Positions 16,790 through 29,470 of a stretch of 64,000 nucleotides of DNA are shown here, one piece after another. The stretch spans positions 5,580,001-5,644,000 of the forward strand of contig NC_133123.1 of NCBI RefSeq assembly GCF_033568475.1, written 5' to 3'. A model generated the notes under the pieces. It did no database searches, was not told the DNA's origin, and was given only the letters and a program-made list of their open reading frames with translations. The first letter of the stretch is position 1, and the number at the start of each line of letters is the position of its first letter. The stretch is from Henckelia pumila (lineage: Eukaryota; Streptophyta; Magnoliopsida; Lamiales; Gesneriaceae). A program made the translations under genes and the position numbers.

Positions 16790-17470
16790 TAGTATTAATC
16801 GGCCCAAAGGAAGATTAATATTTAATATGATTACATATGTGTTTAAATAAGGGTAAAATTGTGATAGTTATTCAGTTTTTATGTGAATAATAATCGGCCC
16901 AAAGGAAGATTATTATTTGACATTTATTTACTATCAATTTTCGGTATCCCTTATGAGGTTTGCATTATTTGAATTAATTGATTATTTTCTATGGATTAAG
17001 TTTATCGTGTCAATATACATGGGTCAGTTAATTTTTTAATATACGGGAATTCAACCCGAAAAGATCACCCATGACCAGTAAATTGCCTGATTTGCCCACC
17101 AGTCGGCATTGATCGTACGATCAATGGTTAAATAATTGAATTTGACCAAAATACTTAAAATTTATTTTTTAAGAAAAGGGTCAATTTTCTTTGATATTAA
17201 ATTTGAATAAAGGAAAATTTAAGGTATATATATTTTGGGATAAATTGATTGAAGCAATATGTCGCCAAAGTGACCTCTATTGTGGAAATTAGTTTGTTTT
17301 GAAATATAAAACGTTTTGTACATGTAACTTATGTAAATAATTAATCGGCCCAAAGGAAGGTTATTATTTAACAGAATTACATGTGCAGTTGTGGTAATAA
17401 ATATGTGATTATTATTTGGTTTTACATATGAATAATAAATCGGCCCAAAGGAAGGTTTATTATTTGATAT
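16790..17470 (+). repeat. Four copies of an ATCGGCCCAAAGGAAG motif inside the copia element
   Basis: The word CGGCCCAAAGGAAG occurs near 16800, 16892, 17346 and 17444. Several copies are bracketed by AATAATAA and TTATTATT, which would let each fold into a small hairpin. They lie in the non-coding part between the leader and the pol relics. Confidence 0.75.
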
Positions 17471-20400
17471 GTTCTTATGATCAGTATTTGATTACTACAC
17501 CAAGATATCATTTACAAGTTAATATTTTGTCCAAAGATGAAATATTAATGGAGTGCCCGGTATCTTGAGATGGGGATTGCCTTTATTTGAATTTAATACT
17601 AATTATTTGGGGCATTTTTGTGAGCTTATTTAATTTATTGATAATGATAATTTTCTGTTCAGTTATTATTTGAATATTTCTGCTAGTTTTACTGTCTGCA
17701 TCAACTTTATTATTACTTTCAAAGATGTTTGTTACTTCAAGTTATGAAAAAGTAAACATCTTGATAGTTCTTGGAATAATGATCAAAGATATTGCAATAA
17801 AGATTGATTCAAGTATACCTTTATGAACTAGAGTACCTTTTTTTTGAAAAGAGGGAGATGGAATGGTAGGAGATATTAAATTGCATGTTTGATGATCATT
17901 ACGGTAGTCATTTAGGAATCATTAGGGCAATATGTCGAAAAGATATAACTACAGTTAAGAATCACCTTAAGAATATTAAAAATGAGGTTTGTCAAGAATG
18001 AAAGGATGAATTTTGTACGTTCTTGACAATTTCACTTTCAATGAGGTATAAAGATAAATGATTGAGGATAAAGCAAGCTGCAGATATAGCACTTCAAAAG
18101 AAACAACAAAAGAAACCGAGTTAATCGGAAAATAGTTGTTTCTTCTGTAGAGCTAAAAGACTCATGAAAATAAAATTTCTAAATTTGGTTTGTTTTAAGG
18201 TTAATTTATCTTTGATGTCACATCTGATGGATAGATTTTGGTGTCATCATCAGTGTGTCTATGCGGGGTTATTATTATTGCTAAAGTTCAAATGATGATG
18301 AAAGATTCATCGGTGTACAATGGCAAAACAGTTAAAGTTGAAATAATTGAAAATTTTAGATTATTGTTAAAACCTGAGTTTTATTTGAATCTGAATGAAA
18401 CATTTATTGTACCGACTTTCAGGCGGAATAATTTTTATTTTTATTTTGGGCAAATTCGGTTTATCTTGCTCATTTAGAAATGAAAATTTTGGTTGTTTCA
18501 TGATTCAAAATTGGTTGGCTCTGGTTTTTCATTTTCGTTACAATAATCTTTATTCGGTTTATACAATTGTTTCATTTAATGAGCCCTTGCAATTAAGTTT
18601 ACAAGACTCAAAGATAAAAATAAGTAAATGAGAATTCAGTTACGTCGTAACATGAGATATTATGTTATATCTCCGGATGGAGAATGAAGAAACTTATGTA
18701 TGACGAAATTCTCAATCCTTTAAATTTAACATATTTTGATATTTTTGTGTTAAATTTATAAAAAAAAAAAAAAAAAAAAAAAAGAAGGAGATTTGAAGTC
18801 AATAAGAATTTAGATGTCTATGAACTTATAAATATGGATATTAGTGGGTCTTCCATATGGTTTTTTTGGAATGATCAACAATAATTTATAACGTTCATAG
18901 ATAATTATTTTATATATGACTTTTATATCTCATTTATGGACAAACGCTAATGACTGCAGCATATATCCTTAACAAAGTTGATTAAAGTGATTCTTAAAGA
19001 TCTAAGGGGTAAAAGTTTTATGTTTCCACAATTAATTTGATTTTCAGTTAGAAAAATGCTTGTTTTTTGAGGATGTCGAGTTTGTGGGGGGAGATAAAGT
19101 TTGAAAATTGTCTTTAAGAAAGAATATTTTAATATTCTTACAAGTGTTATTGACATTGATCAAAATTAGTTTTTTGACTTTGTTCAACAACATAATACGG
19201 TAAGACAATTTAGGTAAATCTCTCATTCAAAAAATATTCTAAAAGAACAAACTCTTACATCTCAATAACCTTGTCATTATGGAGTTCCACTCGAGAGAGA
19301 AGAAATACAGTCTTAGGTAATTTGATTGTATGTCTCCAAGAGAATAAGGTCAACATTGACATGATAGAAAATGATTTTATCAATTTCTATCAAGTCATAA
19401 AAATTCTAACTCTCGAAATGGATTGATGTCAATATAAAGAGATAAAATCTATGAAAGACAATGACATTTGATATCTTGTCTCATTGCCTAAAGTGTGAAG
19501 TTCATTGGTTCTAAATGGATATTTAAAACCATGAGTACTCAAAAGGTAGTGTGAAAAGATATAAGGTTCGTCTTGTTATTAATGAGGTTTTACACAGTAA
19601 GATGATATAATTGTACAGATCTTTCTCTTTGGTTTCTTTGAAAGACTCTTCAGGAATATATTGACATAGTACTGGATTTCAATTAATAAATGATATTTTT
19701 ACATTTCATCATGTGATCATCTCGTTCGGTTTTGAGATGAATTTGGTCGATGATTGTATATATCATAAGGTCTGTGGGAGTAAATATTTTTCTGATTTTG
19801 TATGTGATGATAGCCTACTCGTTAACAACTATATAGATATGTTGCATGACACCAAGAGATTTCTAGCTAAGAGTTTTGATACGAAAGATCTTGGTGATTC
19901 ATCTTTTGTACTGGGTATCCAGATACATTGGGATCGCTCTCGATGTATTCTTGGATTATCACAGAAAAGCTATATCGAGAAAGTTGTAAAGCGATATGGA
20001 TGCAAGATTGTAAACTAGTTGATACCCTAAGTTGAGGGAGACAATTTAGTCTCAATCATTGCCTTAATAATGATTTAAAGAAAATAAATACAAAAGATTC
20101 TTTATGACTTAGCAGTAGAGAATCTAATGTATTACTAAGGTATATACACGTAAAGCTTTTATATACGTGAATGGGATGTTGGACAAATATTCAAATAATT
20201 TAGGAGTAGACTATTGAAAAATAGTCAATTACATATTATGAAATTTACAGAAAATAGAAGGAATTATATGCTCACATATCAGAGGTCAGATCGGTTTTGA
20301 GATCATTTGGTATACTGACTCTGATTTAAGGGATGTCTAGATAGTGTGAAAACTATGTTGGACTATTTAAACTACTGCCAAAAGGTGTTATCTCACAAAA

Positions 20401-21080
20401 GAGTACTAAAAAGTCACTTGTTATAGTCTCTTTTGTAATGACAGTAGATTTTATAGTGTGTTATAAAGCATCCAATCAAGTTTATGATTATTGAAGAAAG
20501 AGTCCAGGGTGAATAGTTGTCTATAAAGCACTTCAGTACAAACTCCATGTTTGTGGATCCATTTGCTAAGGGACTATCACCCAAAAGGTTTTGTGTGCAC
20601 ATTATTTATATGGGTGTTAAGTCAATTAAAGATATTCAGTTTTGTGGGAGTTTGTAATTTTAAATGCTTTTATAGACATATTTCAGTGATTCGGTTTTTG
20701 GTTTATGGATACATAAGAAAAAGTTATTTCTGCAGAAATAAAGGTTTTGGTTTATTCATACTCTGACTCTATTTTGGTTGATCTCACTAAAGTTAAGGGT
20801 GGACCAGTTGGAAATAGGCATGTTAAGATCACGTTACATGAAATTTCCATGCTACACATCCACATCATAATCCATGTCGTTCAGTTATCTGGCATATGTG
20901 ACCATTGATGGGTCGAGTTACGATGAATGTGACAAAGGCCTCTTTGATCCTATGTTAGTATGATTGATGGACCGGATTAGCAGTAGATACATTTTGGTAA
21001 TGACAGCAAAGTTGAGCTCATTTGGTTATTTTGCAAAACATATATAATTATAAAGTTTCACATATAGCCCAGTGGGAGAT

Positions 21081-21551
21081 TGTTGGATCATAAATCCAAC
21101 GTTGGGCTTATATGTAAATAATTATGTATTGTGGACTGTCAAATAAATTTAGCCCATAAAAGTGATCTAAATAAGGTTTCAGTTTATTTGGGCTTTAATG
21201 TATCTAATAGGGTGTGGCCTTTAATGTGTAGATACTAGTGGGCTTTTCTATTTGATTGATGGGCTTAAATAGAATCCCAAAATATAAATAAAGGGTTATG
21301 GTCCCCAGATCACACGACGTCTAATCGACACAGTCATTCTATTCTATTCCCATCGATAGATAGAGAGCGTGAGAGAACTGAAGGAACTCTCAAGGCAAGT
21401 CGTGTTGATCTGGAAGGTCAAACCATGCAGATCTACATCGGTATCAATTGTTAAGAATTAAGGTACGCTTCCGCTTAAGTTTACAGTATTTAATCTTAAT
21501 GATTTAGCATGATGATTCTGGGTTTAAGTTTATGGGGAATTTTCCCTAACA
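21081..21551 (+). repeat. 3' LTR of the copia element
   Basis: 471 bp; no difference from the 5' LTR found by eye. Preceded by the purine tract and followed by the CACTC target duplication. Confidence 0.95.
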
Positions 21552-21556
21552 CACTC

Positions 21557-22001
21557 AAGAAAGGATCGCTCTGTCTCAGCAGCTCAAATGAGATCATATC
21601 ATGCAAACTGATCTTTAAACCTCAACTTACTCGCTCACTCATTTCATTCGACATCTTGTTACATTCGGGGTAACAGCGATGATATGGTAAAATCCTAACG
21701 TATCTCCATTGATTAACCTTTATTGACTTGAGCTTCGTGATGACTTTGTTTTTGTGTGAAATCCTCTGTCGTTTTTTTATCTCTTGTGTGAAACGAAATC
21801 TTTTTCACTTTCTTAGAAAGATTTAGATCGACTAGGCTATATATTCAATTCAGTTTTATATATCATGGAGAAGCAGTTTGTTGCATCATTGCTCTGAGAA
21901 TCTGAGATTTGTGAAAAGTGATATTATCTATGCTTCAAGACAGATAAACCATCTTAAGGCCAAACATGGTTCATACATAAATCGGCATATATAAAATACT
22001 C
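21557..22001. other. Intergenic DNA between the copia element and GSTU-c
   Basis: No gene recognised; mixed AT-rich sequence. It continues 15266-15495 across the insertion. Confidence 0.4.
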
Positions 22002-23732
<1,731 letters not shown>

Positions 23733-23805
23733 ATGCTCAAACACATCATGCATCATAATTATTGGTGATATGTGAATAATTATGATGCATGATGTGTTTG
23801 AGCAT
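23733..23805. repeat. 31-bp perfect inverted repeat with 11-nt loop
   Basis: The arm 23733-23763 (ATGCTCAAACACATCATGCA...) is exactly complementary to 23775-23805, with loop GGTGATATGTG. It lies about 1.0 kb upstream of the glycolate oxidase ATG. Confidence 0.95.
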
Positions 23806-24143
23806 CATGAATGGGTTGAAAATAAAATTAGTACAAAGATGGAAGATTTATGAAGAGAGACTGTGAAGCACAAACGAAGTGTGTGGCAGAAATTGACCCT
23901 GACAGGATTTGGTTTCGAATTCTTACCTCCAAATACTCATCCTCGATTTTGTGCCACTCCTTCTGTGAACCTCACCCAATTTGTCTTCATCATCAATATT
24001 ATCTAAAATTCTCGTGAATTCTTGTTTAATTATTTATCGGTGTTTTCCTTGGTTCTCTTTCAAGCTTATCTAGTACTACGGTACTAGAGTTCCCTTATTT
24101 GCTTTCCTTGCAGTCACTCATCTCATTACTGTTGAGTCTCAAG

Positions 24144-24830
24144 GTTTGTTTCTGCTGATCTTTGCCTCTCTCTTTCTCTCTTCTTCCATTTACAGAGTGT
24201 TTCTATTTCGACTTGTGGGTTTTTGGTTCAATGGTTCTTTCTTGGAAGTGACGAGTGTTCTGTTCTGTTCTGTTCTGTTCTGTTTTGTTTTGTTTTAAGT
24301 TCTGGCTTTGGAGCTTTATTACTTCAAGAATCTGATTCTTATTGGATTAAGTTATTTATCTCATGTGAACATCTTGTATTGAGCTTGTCTGTTTCTTGTT
24401 TGACTTGAGCGATTCTAGTTTAAGAATCGGTTCCGTCTCTTTGTTTCTTGCAATCATGAATCATAAGAAATCCTTATCCTTCAACCAGCTAATTATGATA
24501 AGAGATATCACAGTTTCCAATGCACGTGTATTATATTTATGCCTCATTAGTCTCAATGACGATTTCGAGTTTTCAAGAATAAATTCTGGTTTTTGCCACT
24601 TTTGACAGTGAGGAAGCCAGGGACAAGTTTTTAATAACTCTGATGAAAGTGTCGTAGATTCTCTGCTGTGACTATATAATAATGTCCTCGTTTTCCCCCA
24701 GGATGTAATAAATGTTTGGAGAGAGATTTTTTGGCTTAAAAACCAATACAATATCGATGATCTGATATGTATCTCGTTTCATTTTTTGATCGCGATCTTG
24801 AAGGGGACTTGTGACATTCATCATCCGCAG
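24144..24830 (+). other. Probable leader intron of glycolate oxidase
   Basis: An acceptor CCGCAG ends two bases before the ATG (24833), so the leader is probably spliced. A good donor is CAAG|GTTTGT at 24143/24144, giving an intron of about 687 bp. It contains a (TGTTC)n run at about 24257-24285. The donor is inferred, not proved. Confidence 0.5.
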
Positions 24831-24832
24831 AG

Positions 24833-27570
24833 ATGGAGGAGGTAACAAATGTAACCGAATACCAGGCTATTGCCAAGGGGAAGTTGCCGAAAATGGTGTA
24901 TGACTACTATGCATCAGGTGCCGAGGACCAGTGGACTCTGGCTGAGAACAGAAATGCTTTCTCAAGAATTCTGTATGTTGCTTCATATCCTCTGTCAAAG
25001 GGCCATACAAGAGAAACTTTTGAAAAAAAATTTCTACTTTTTTATTTGCTTTTAGTGAAATGGTAATTGCTTGTAATGAGACACCATTAATGAATACAGG
25101 TTTCGGCCACGGATTCTCATTGATGTAACCAAGATTGACATGTCTACCACTGTTTTGGGCTTCAAGATTTCAATGCCCATCATGATTGCCCCAACTGCTT
25201 TCCAAAAAATGGCTCACCCCGAAGGTAAGCAATATTATGTACTGGATTTTAAGATCAATCCTGATTGAAGTAATTTCTTGCATATAATGGACAACTCATT
25301 ATGGAAAATACTTGGAGACGTGTGATTTGAAGATGATTTATTGAGATAATTGTGTGTTGAAGTTGATGTTTGTGTCCAAGATTTATCATTTGGCCTTTTA
25401 ACTTATTCATGAAAGAGGTGTTTCTTGAGACACAATATACATTGGCCAAGTTGATGCTCAGGTGATTTTATATTTCGGAATCCTAATGATCACAAGTTTG
25501 TCTCAGTCTTGGCCAATATGATGCTCGGGTGACTTTACTTTTCTGAATCCTGATTTTCACAAGCTTGTTAGCACTTACATGGATCAGATGCAAGCTCGAC
25601 GTCGTTTCCCATGTCTGTACCTTCATTTAGCCGTGAATGGTGCTGATACTTTGGTTATCCATTATGCAGGAGAGTATGCAACCGCTAGAGCCGCGTCATC
25701 AGCTGGAACAATCATGGTTTGGTTTCTCTCTCGTATCAAGTTCTATTGAAATTTTCCACCACTGTTTTCTGCACAGCAGGACATGAAAATATTATGTTCA
25801 GACAAGATATTTAAATCATATAGACTTGAGAAACATTCTTTGGAACCCCAGACATGGTTCGTTTTTTAATGGAAAATATGATGCAAATTGAGTTAAATAG
25901 AATGAAAACACTACGGTTATGCTGCTCTTTTAATTAGTCATATTCTGTCGGAAAAATTGGGAAGCTATCCCTGATAATATCATTTAAAAGTAATTTGATC
26001 AGTTCTAAAAAATATATGGTGTTAAACTTATGCATCATGACTTCAATTTCAGACACTGTCTTCATGGGCCACTTCCAGTGTTGAAGAAGTTGCTTCAACC
26101 GGACCCGGAATAAGATTCTTTCAGCTCTATGTAAGTTTGAATTTACAATTCAAGGTTTTCCAAATTCGCTTTTCATGTGTGTTAAACATTTTACTTTTGG
26201 TTTCAGGTCTATAAAGACAGGAACGTTGTGGCTCAACTGGTGCGACGAGCAGAAAGGGCAGGCTTCAAGGCCATAGCACTTACGGTGGATACCCCAAGAT
26301 TGGGACGCAGAGAAGCTGATATCAAGAACAGGTTGGAGCTTTAACTTAAGCGTCATAGTAAACAGAAGCATAAGCCCATGAGCTTTGGTTCCTCAAAAGA
26401 ATCTTTATTTGTATGTGTTGTACAGGTTTACTTTGCCACCTTACCTGACACTGAAGAATTTCGAAGGTTTGAATCTTGGGAAGATGGACAAAGTAAGTGG
26501 CAGAACAGCAATGTTCTTTTATCCCGAATGCTTTATTGATGAGTTTTAAATGTCGACTTCAACTCTCATTCTTTGGTGTAGGCTGATGACTCTGGTTTAG
26601 CTTCATATGTTGCTGGCCAAATTGATCGTTCTTTGAGCTGGAAGGTAAATTAGATTATCATTTTGCCCTTGTGCTAAAATCCTGGCGGGTGCATAGGTGG
26701 AGTAAATGGTTAAAAGCGCGAAACATGGCATTTGAATAAGTAGTTTTCCTGTTAGTAGCTGTTCTAGCCTTTATCACAGTTACAGCTCCGGTATGCGTTA
26801 TTGAACTTCAAGCAAACACAGATAATAGGATTTCTTCCCTTTGAATATTGGCAGGATGTGAAGTGGCTTCAAACCATTACCTCATTGCCTATCCTGGTTA
26901 AGGGTGTACTCACTGCTGAGGACAGTAAGAAGCTATAAATCTTGATCTTTCTCTTCATCCAATACTCATGAAAACAAGCTCTCTTAACCCTCAATTCGCA
27001 GCAAGGATCGCTATTCAGAGTGGAGCAGCTGGTGTTATTGTGTCCAATCATGGCGCTCGCCAACTTGATTACGTCCCTTCCACTATCATGGCTCTGGAAG
27101 AGGTATCATGTTTTACGAGGCCTTATCTTATGTCCCATCTGTGTTTTCCTAATTATCTGTTGCACTTTCAGGTCGTGAAAGCTGCACAAGGCCGGCTGCC
27201 AGTTTTCTTGGATGGAGGCGTTAGGCGTGGCACGGACGTCTTCAAGGCCTTGGCATTGGGAGCCTCCGGCATCTTTGTAAGTATCACAAACCAACAAAAA
27301 CCATATGAATCTTTCTTGCCCCAACCACAAAAGTGTCCCTTGCAATGATTCTAAGATATTTTTGCGGGCTTGTCTCAGATTGGTCGACCTGTAGTGTTTG
27401 CGTTGGCCTCTGAAGGAGAAGCTGGTGTGAGAAAAGTGCTCCAAATGCTGCGTGATGAGTTTGAGCTGACTATGGCTTTGTCCGGTTGTCGTTCACTCAG
27501 TGAGATAACCCGTAATCACATCGCCACCGAGTGGGACGCCCCTCGTGCTCTTCTAGCGCCGAGGTTGTAG
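24833..27570 (+). CDS. GLO: Glycolate oxidase, peroxisomal (2-hydroxyacid oxidase)
   Basis: Eleven coding exons: 24833-24972, 25100-25224, 25670-25716, 26053-26130, 26207-26331, 26426-26492, 26582-26644, 26855-26924, 27002-27102, 27172-27276, 27379-27570; 370 residues, the usual length. All introns are GT-AG and the frame is kept. It is an FMN enzyme that oxidises glycolate to glyoxylate with release of H2O2 in photorespiration. Active-site residues known from the spinach enzyme are present with an offset of one: Tyr25, Tyr130, Asp158, Lys231, His255 (in SNHGAR) and Arg258. The C-terminus APRL resembles the ARL-type peroxisomal targeting signal. The 5' end [10 protein letters not shown] is the conserved start. 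No defects seen. Confidence 0.96.
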
Positions 27571-28159
27571 AACTGTGGCTCCATACTCGGGCAACTGCCT
27601 CCCATGCCAGTGTCATGCAGTTTGATATTCATCATACTATATGTTCTTAAGAGCCCACTTGGATTGCATATTTATGATGACCCAGAGTTGCATAAATACT
27701 GAAAGTGATGTACTTATAATCATGGTTGATTTATTTCTACCAAAAGGTTCCATGTTGCTGTAATTGTGTCTTCTTTCTTGGACATTCAAGTCCAAGGGTC
27801 ATACTCCATCTAAAAACTAACTAAACTTTACCCCAAGAATCATTATCATCTAAATCATTTTCATAATAATTTTGAAGAAACACATGTCAATTTATTTTAT
27901 TTATTTATTTTTGAATTTTTGAAATGAGTCATAAATGATTCCATGATAATTTCCAATTAAATTATATTTAACTACAAGTACAAAACATATTTTTTAGAGC
28001 GGGCGATTATATGGTTCCGAATCTCCAATGTAGTATGCCTGAAAGTGTTATGTCTAATAGTGTGTACGAACCATTTGTTTCATGATATTGGGTGGTATAA
28101 TCTGTTTTTTTATAATATATTTAAAAAAGACAAATTATAACGTTAAAAGTTGTCGCCGC
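27571..28159. other. Intergenic DNA downstream of glycolate oxidase
   Basis: Contains the likely 3' UTR (to about 27760), then AT-rich DNA. No gene seen. Confidence 0.4.
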
Positions 28160-28730
28160 CAGTGTTCTAAAAAGCGCGAAAAAGCGTCGCTTAAGTGCGA
28201 TTAAACGTGAAACGTGAGCAAAAAGCTTCGCTTTGGACAAAAGCGTGAAAAAAGCGGTCAACTCCTTAGTTGACCATATTAAGCGCAAAAAAGCGTGAAA
28301 AAACTCGAAAAAAACGTGAAAAAATATAATTTTTTAAAAATAATATTTAATTAAAATTTTTATTTTTATTTAATATTTTTAACTTTTGAATTTTATTTTA
28401 AATGATAAATATTTAATAATATAAATTTTTTTAAAAAAATATTTAAATACTTCAAAATTAAATTTGTTTCGTACATTTCCTTTCTTTGCGACAAAGAGAT
28501 GAAAACTAATCTGACACAAATATTTTACTCTGGATAATTTGTTATTTTGAGACTTACGTTTTTTATAACTTGAAAATTTATGTATTTATTTTTAAATCTT
28601 TAAGTTTATAGATTATTTATTCTATTAATTAACTTAATATAATTAAAATTATAAAAAAAATAAAAAACGTTTTTTAACGCTTAAGCTTGACCGTGACGCT
28701 TCGTCACGTTTAATGCATTTTAGAACATTG
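28160..28730. mobile_element. hAT-type MITE
   Basis: The 571-bp element has ends CAGTGTTCTAAAA and, from the right, CAATGTTCTAAAA. It has a perfect 8-bp target duplication GTCGCCGC (28152-28159 and 28731-28738). Subterminal GAAGCGT/ACGCTT words are repeated near both ends; the middle is AT-rich. There is no coding capacity. Confidence 0.92.
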
Positions 28731-28738
28731 GTCGCCGC

Positions 28739-29470
28739 TATCTTCGATGCATACTCCAGATTAATTCAATAGCCTACTGATCAAGCTATTAATTTGATTG
28801 AACCAATTTTTTTTCACCTCTCTGTCAATCTCTCCCATGTTCGTTAATGAAACACTACCTTTGAGTAATATCCAAATCATTAATCTAAATTCCAGATGTT
28901 TATATCTCAACACATATATATAATTAATTAATATCATAGTACTAACATGACAAATCATGAGTTTTTAAATCTCTTATCGGAATAATGCATGTAAGGTAGT
29001 TGAACTAATTTATACTTTTAGAAATTTCAGCTAGTTGTACACAAAACATTTTAATAAAATCCCTTTAAAAAGTTGATGTCATTTTTAATTGTTTCTTTTA
29101 AGAAATCGGGGGTAAAATCTAAGGTACTATTTGCAATCGCAAAAAATAAGTTTTTACAAAAAAATTTATAATAATTTATTTTTAATGAGACTCTTGTAAT
29201 GTGATTTATTTAGTCAATTAATTAATTGGTGCTTGACAGTTGAACCCAATTAAACACGCACAGCGAAAGAAATCGATCGAGAGCAAGAAAAACGGGTGTA
29301 TCCTCTTTGGTTTTATCGCCATTGCCACCAATTCGCATCTGTATCTCCGTCCCAAACTTTCCCTTTATTATAGAAGCAATTTCTCTTCTATCCCACCATC
29401 CGACCCATTTTATTTTCCTTTTCGTTCGCACATTCATACGAACACATACTCCGCATCTCGTACAGGAATC
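28739..29470. other. Upstream region of the PDH E1 beta gene
   Basis: No gene. AT-rich until about 29240, then a pyrimidine-rich stretch that is probably the 5' leader. Confidence 0.4.

Larger units (their letters stand above)
15496..21551 (+). mobile_element. Ty1/copia LTR retrotransposon, young but broken
   Basis: A 6.06 kb element with 471-bp LTRs at 15496-15966 and 21081-21551, each TG...CA and seemingly identical by eye. A 5-bp duplication CACTC flanks it (15491-15495 and 21552-21556). A primer-binding site complementary to initiator tRNA-Met (TGGTATCAGAGCC) follows the 5' LTR, and a purine tract AGTGGGAGAT precedes the 3' LTR. The order and relics fit copia: a long GC-rich leader, then scattered pol traces, with reverse transcriptase similarity around 19713-20018 and a copia-type region near 20550. 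The coding part is broken in many places, well over ten, and no intact polyprotein remains. Identical LTRs imply a recent insertion. Confidence 0.92.

Noticed and set aside
17530-17600. CRISPR-like regularly spaced repeats in the copia element
   Set aside because: The CGGCCCAAAGGAAG copies are few and unevenly spaced, inside a eukaryotic retrotransposon.
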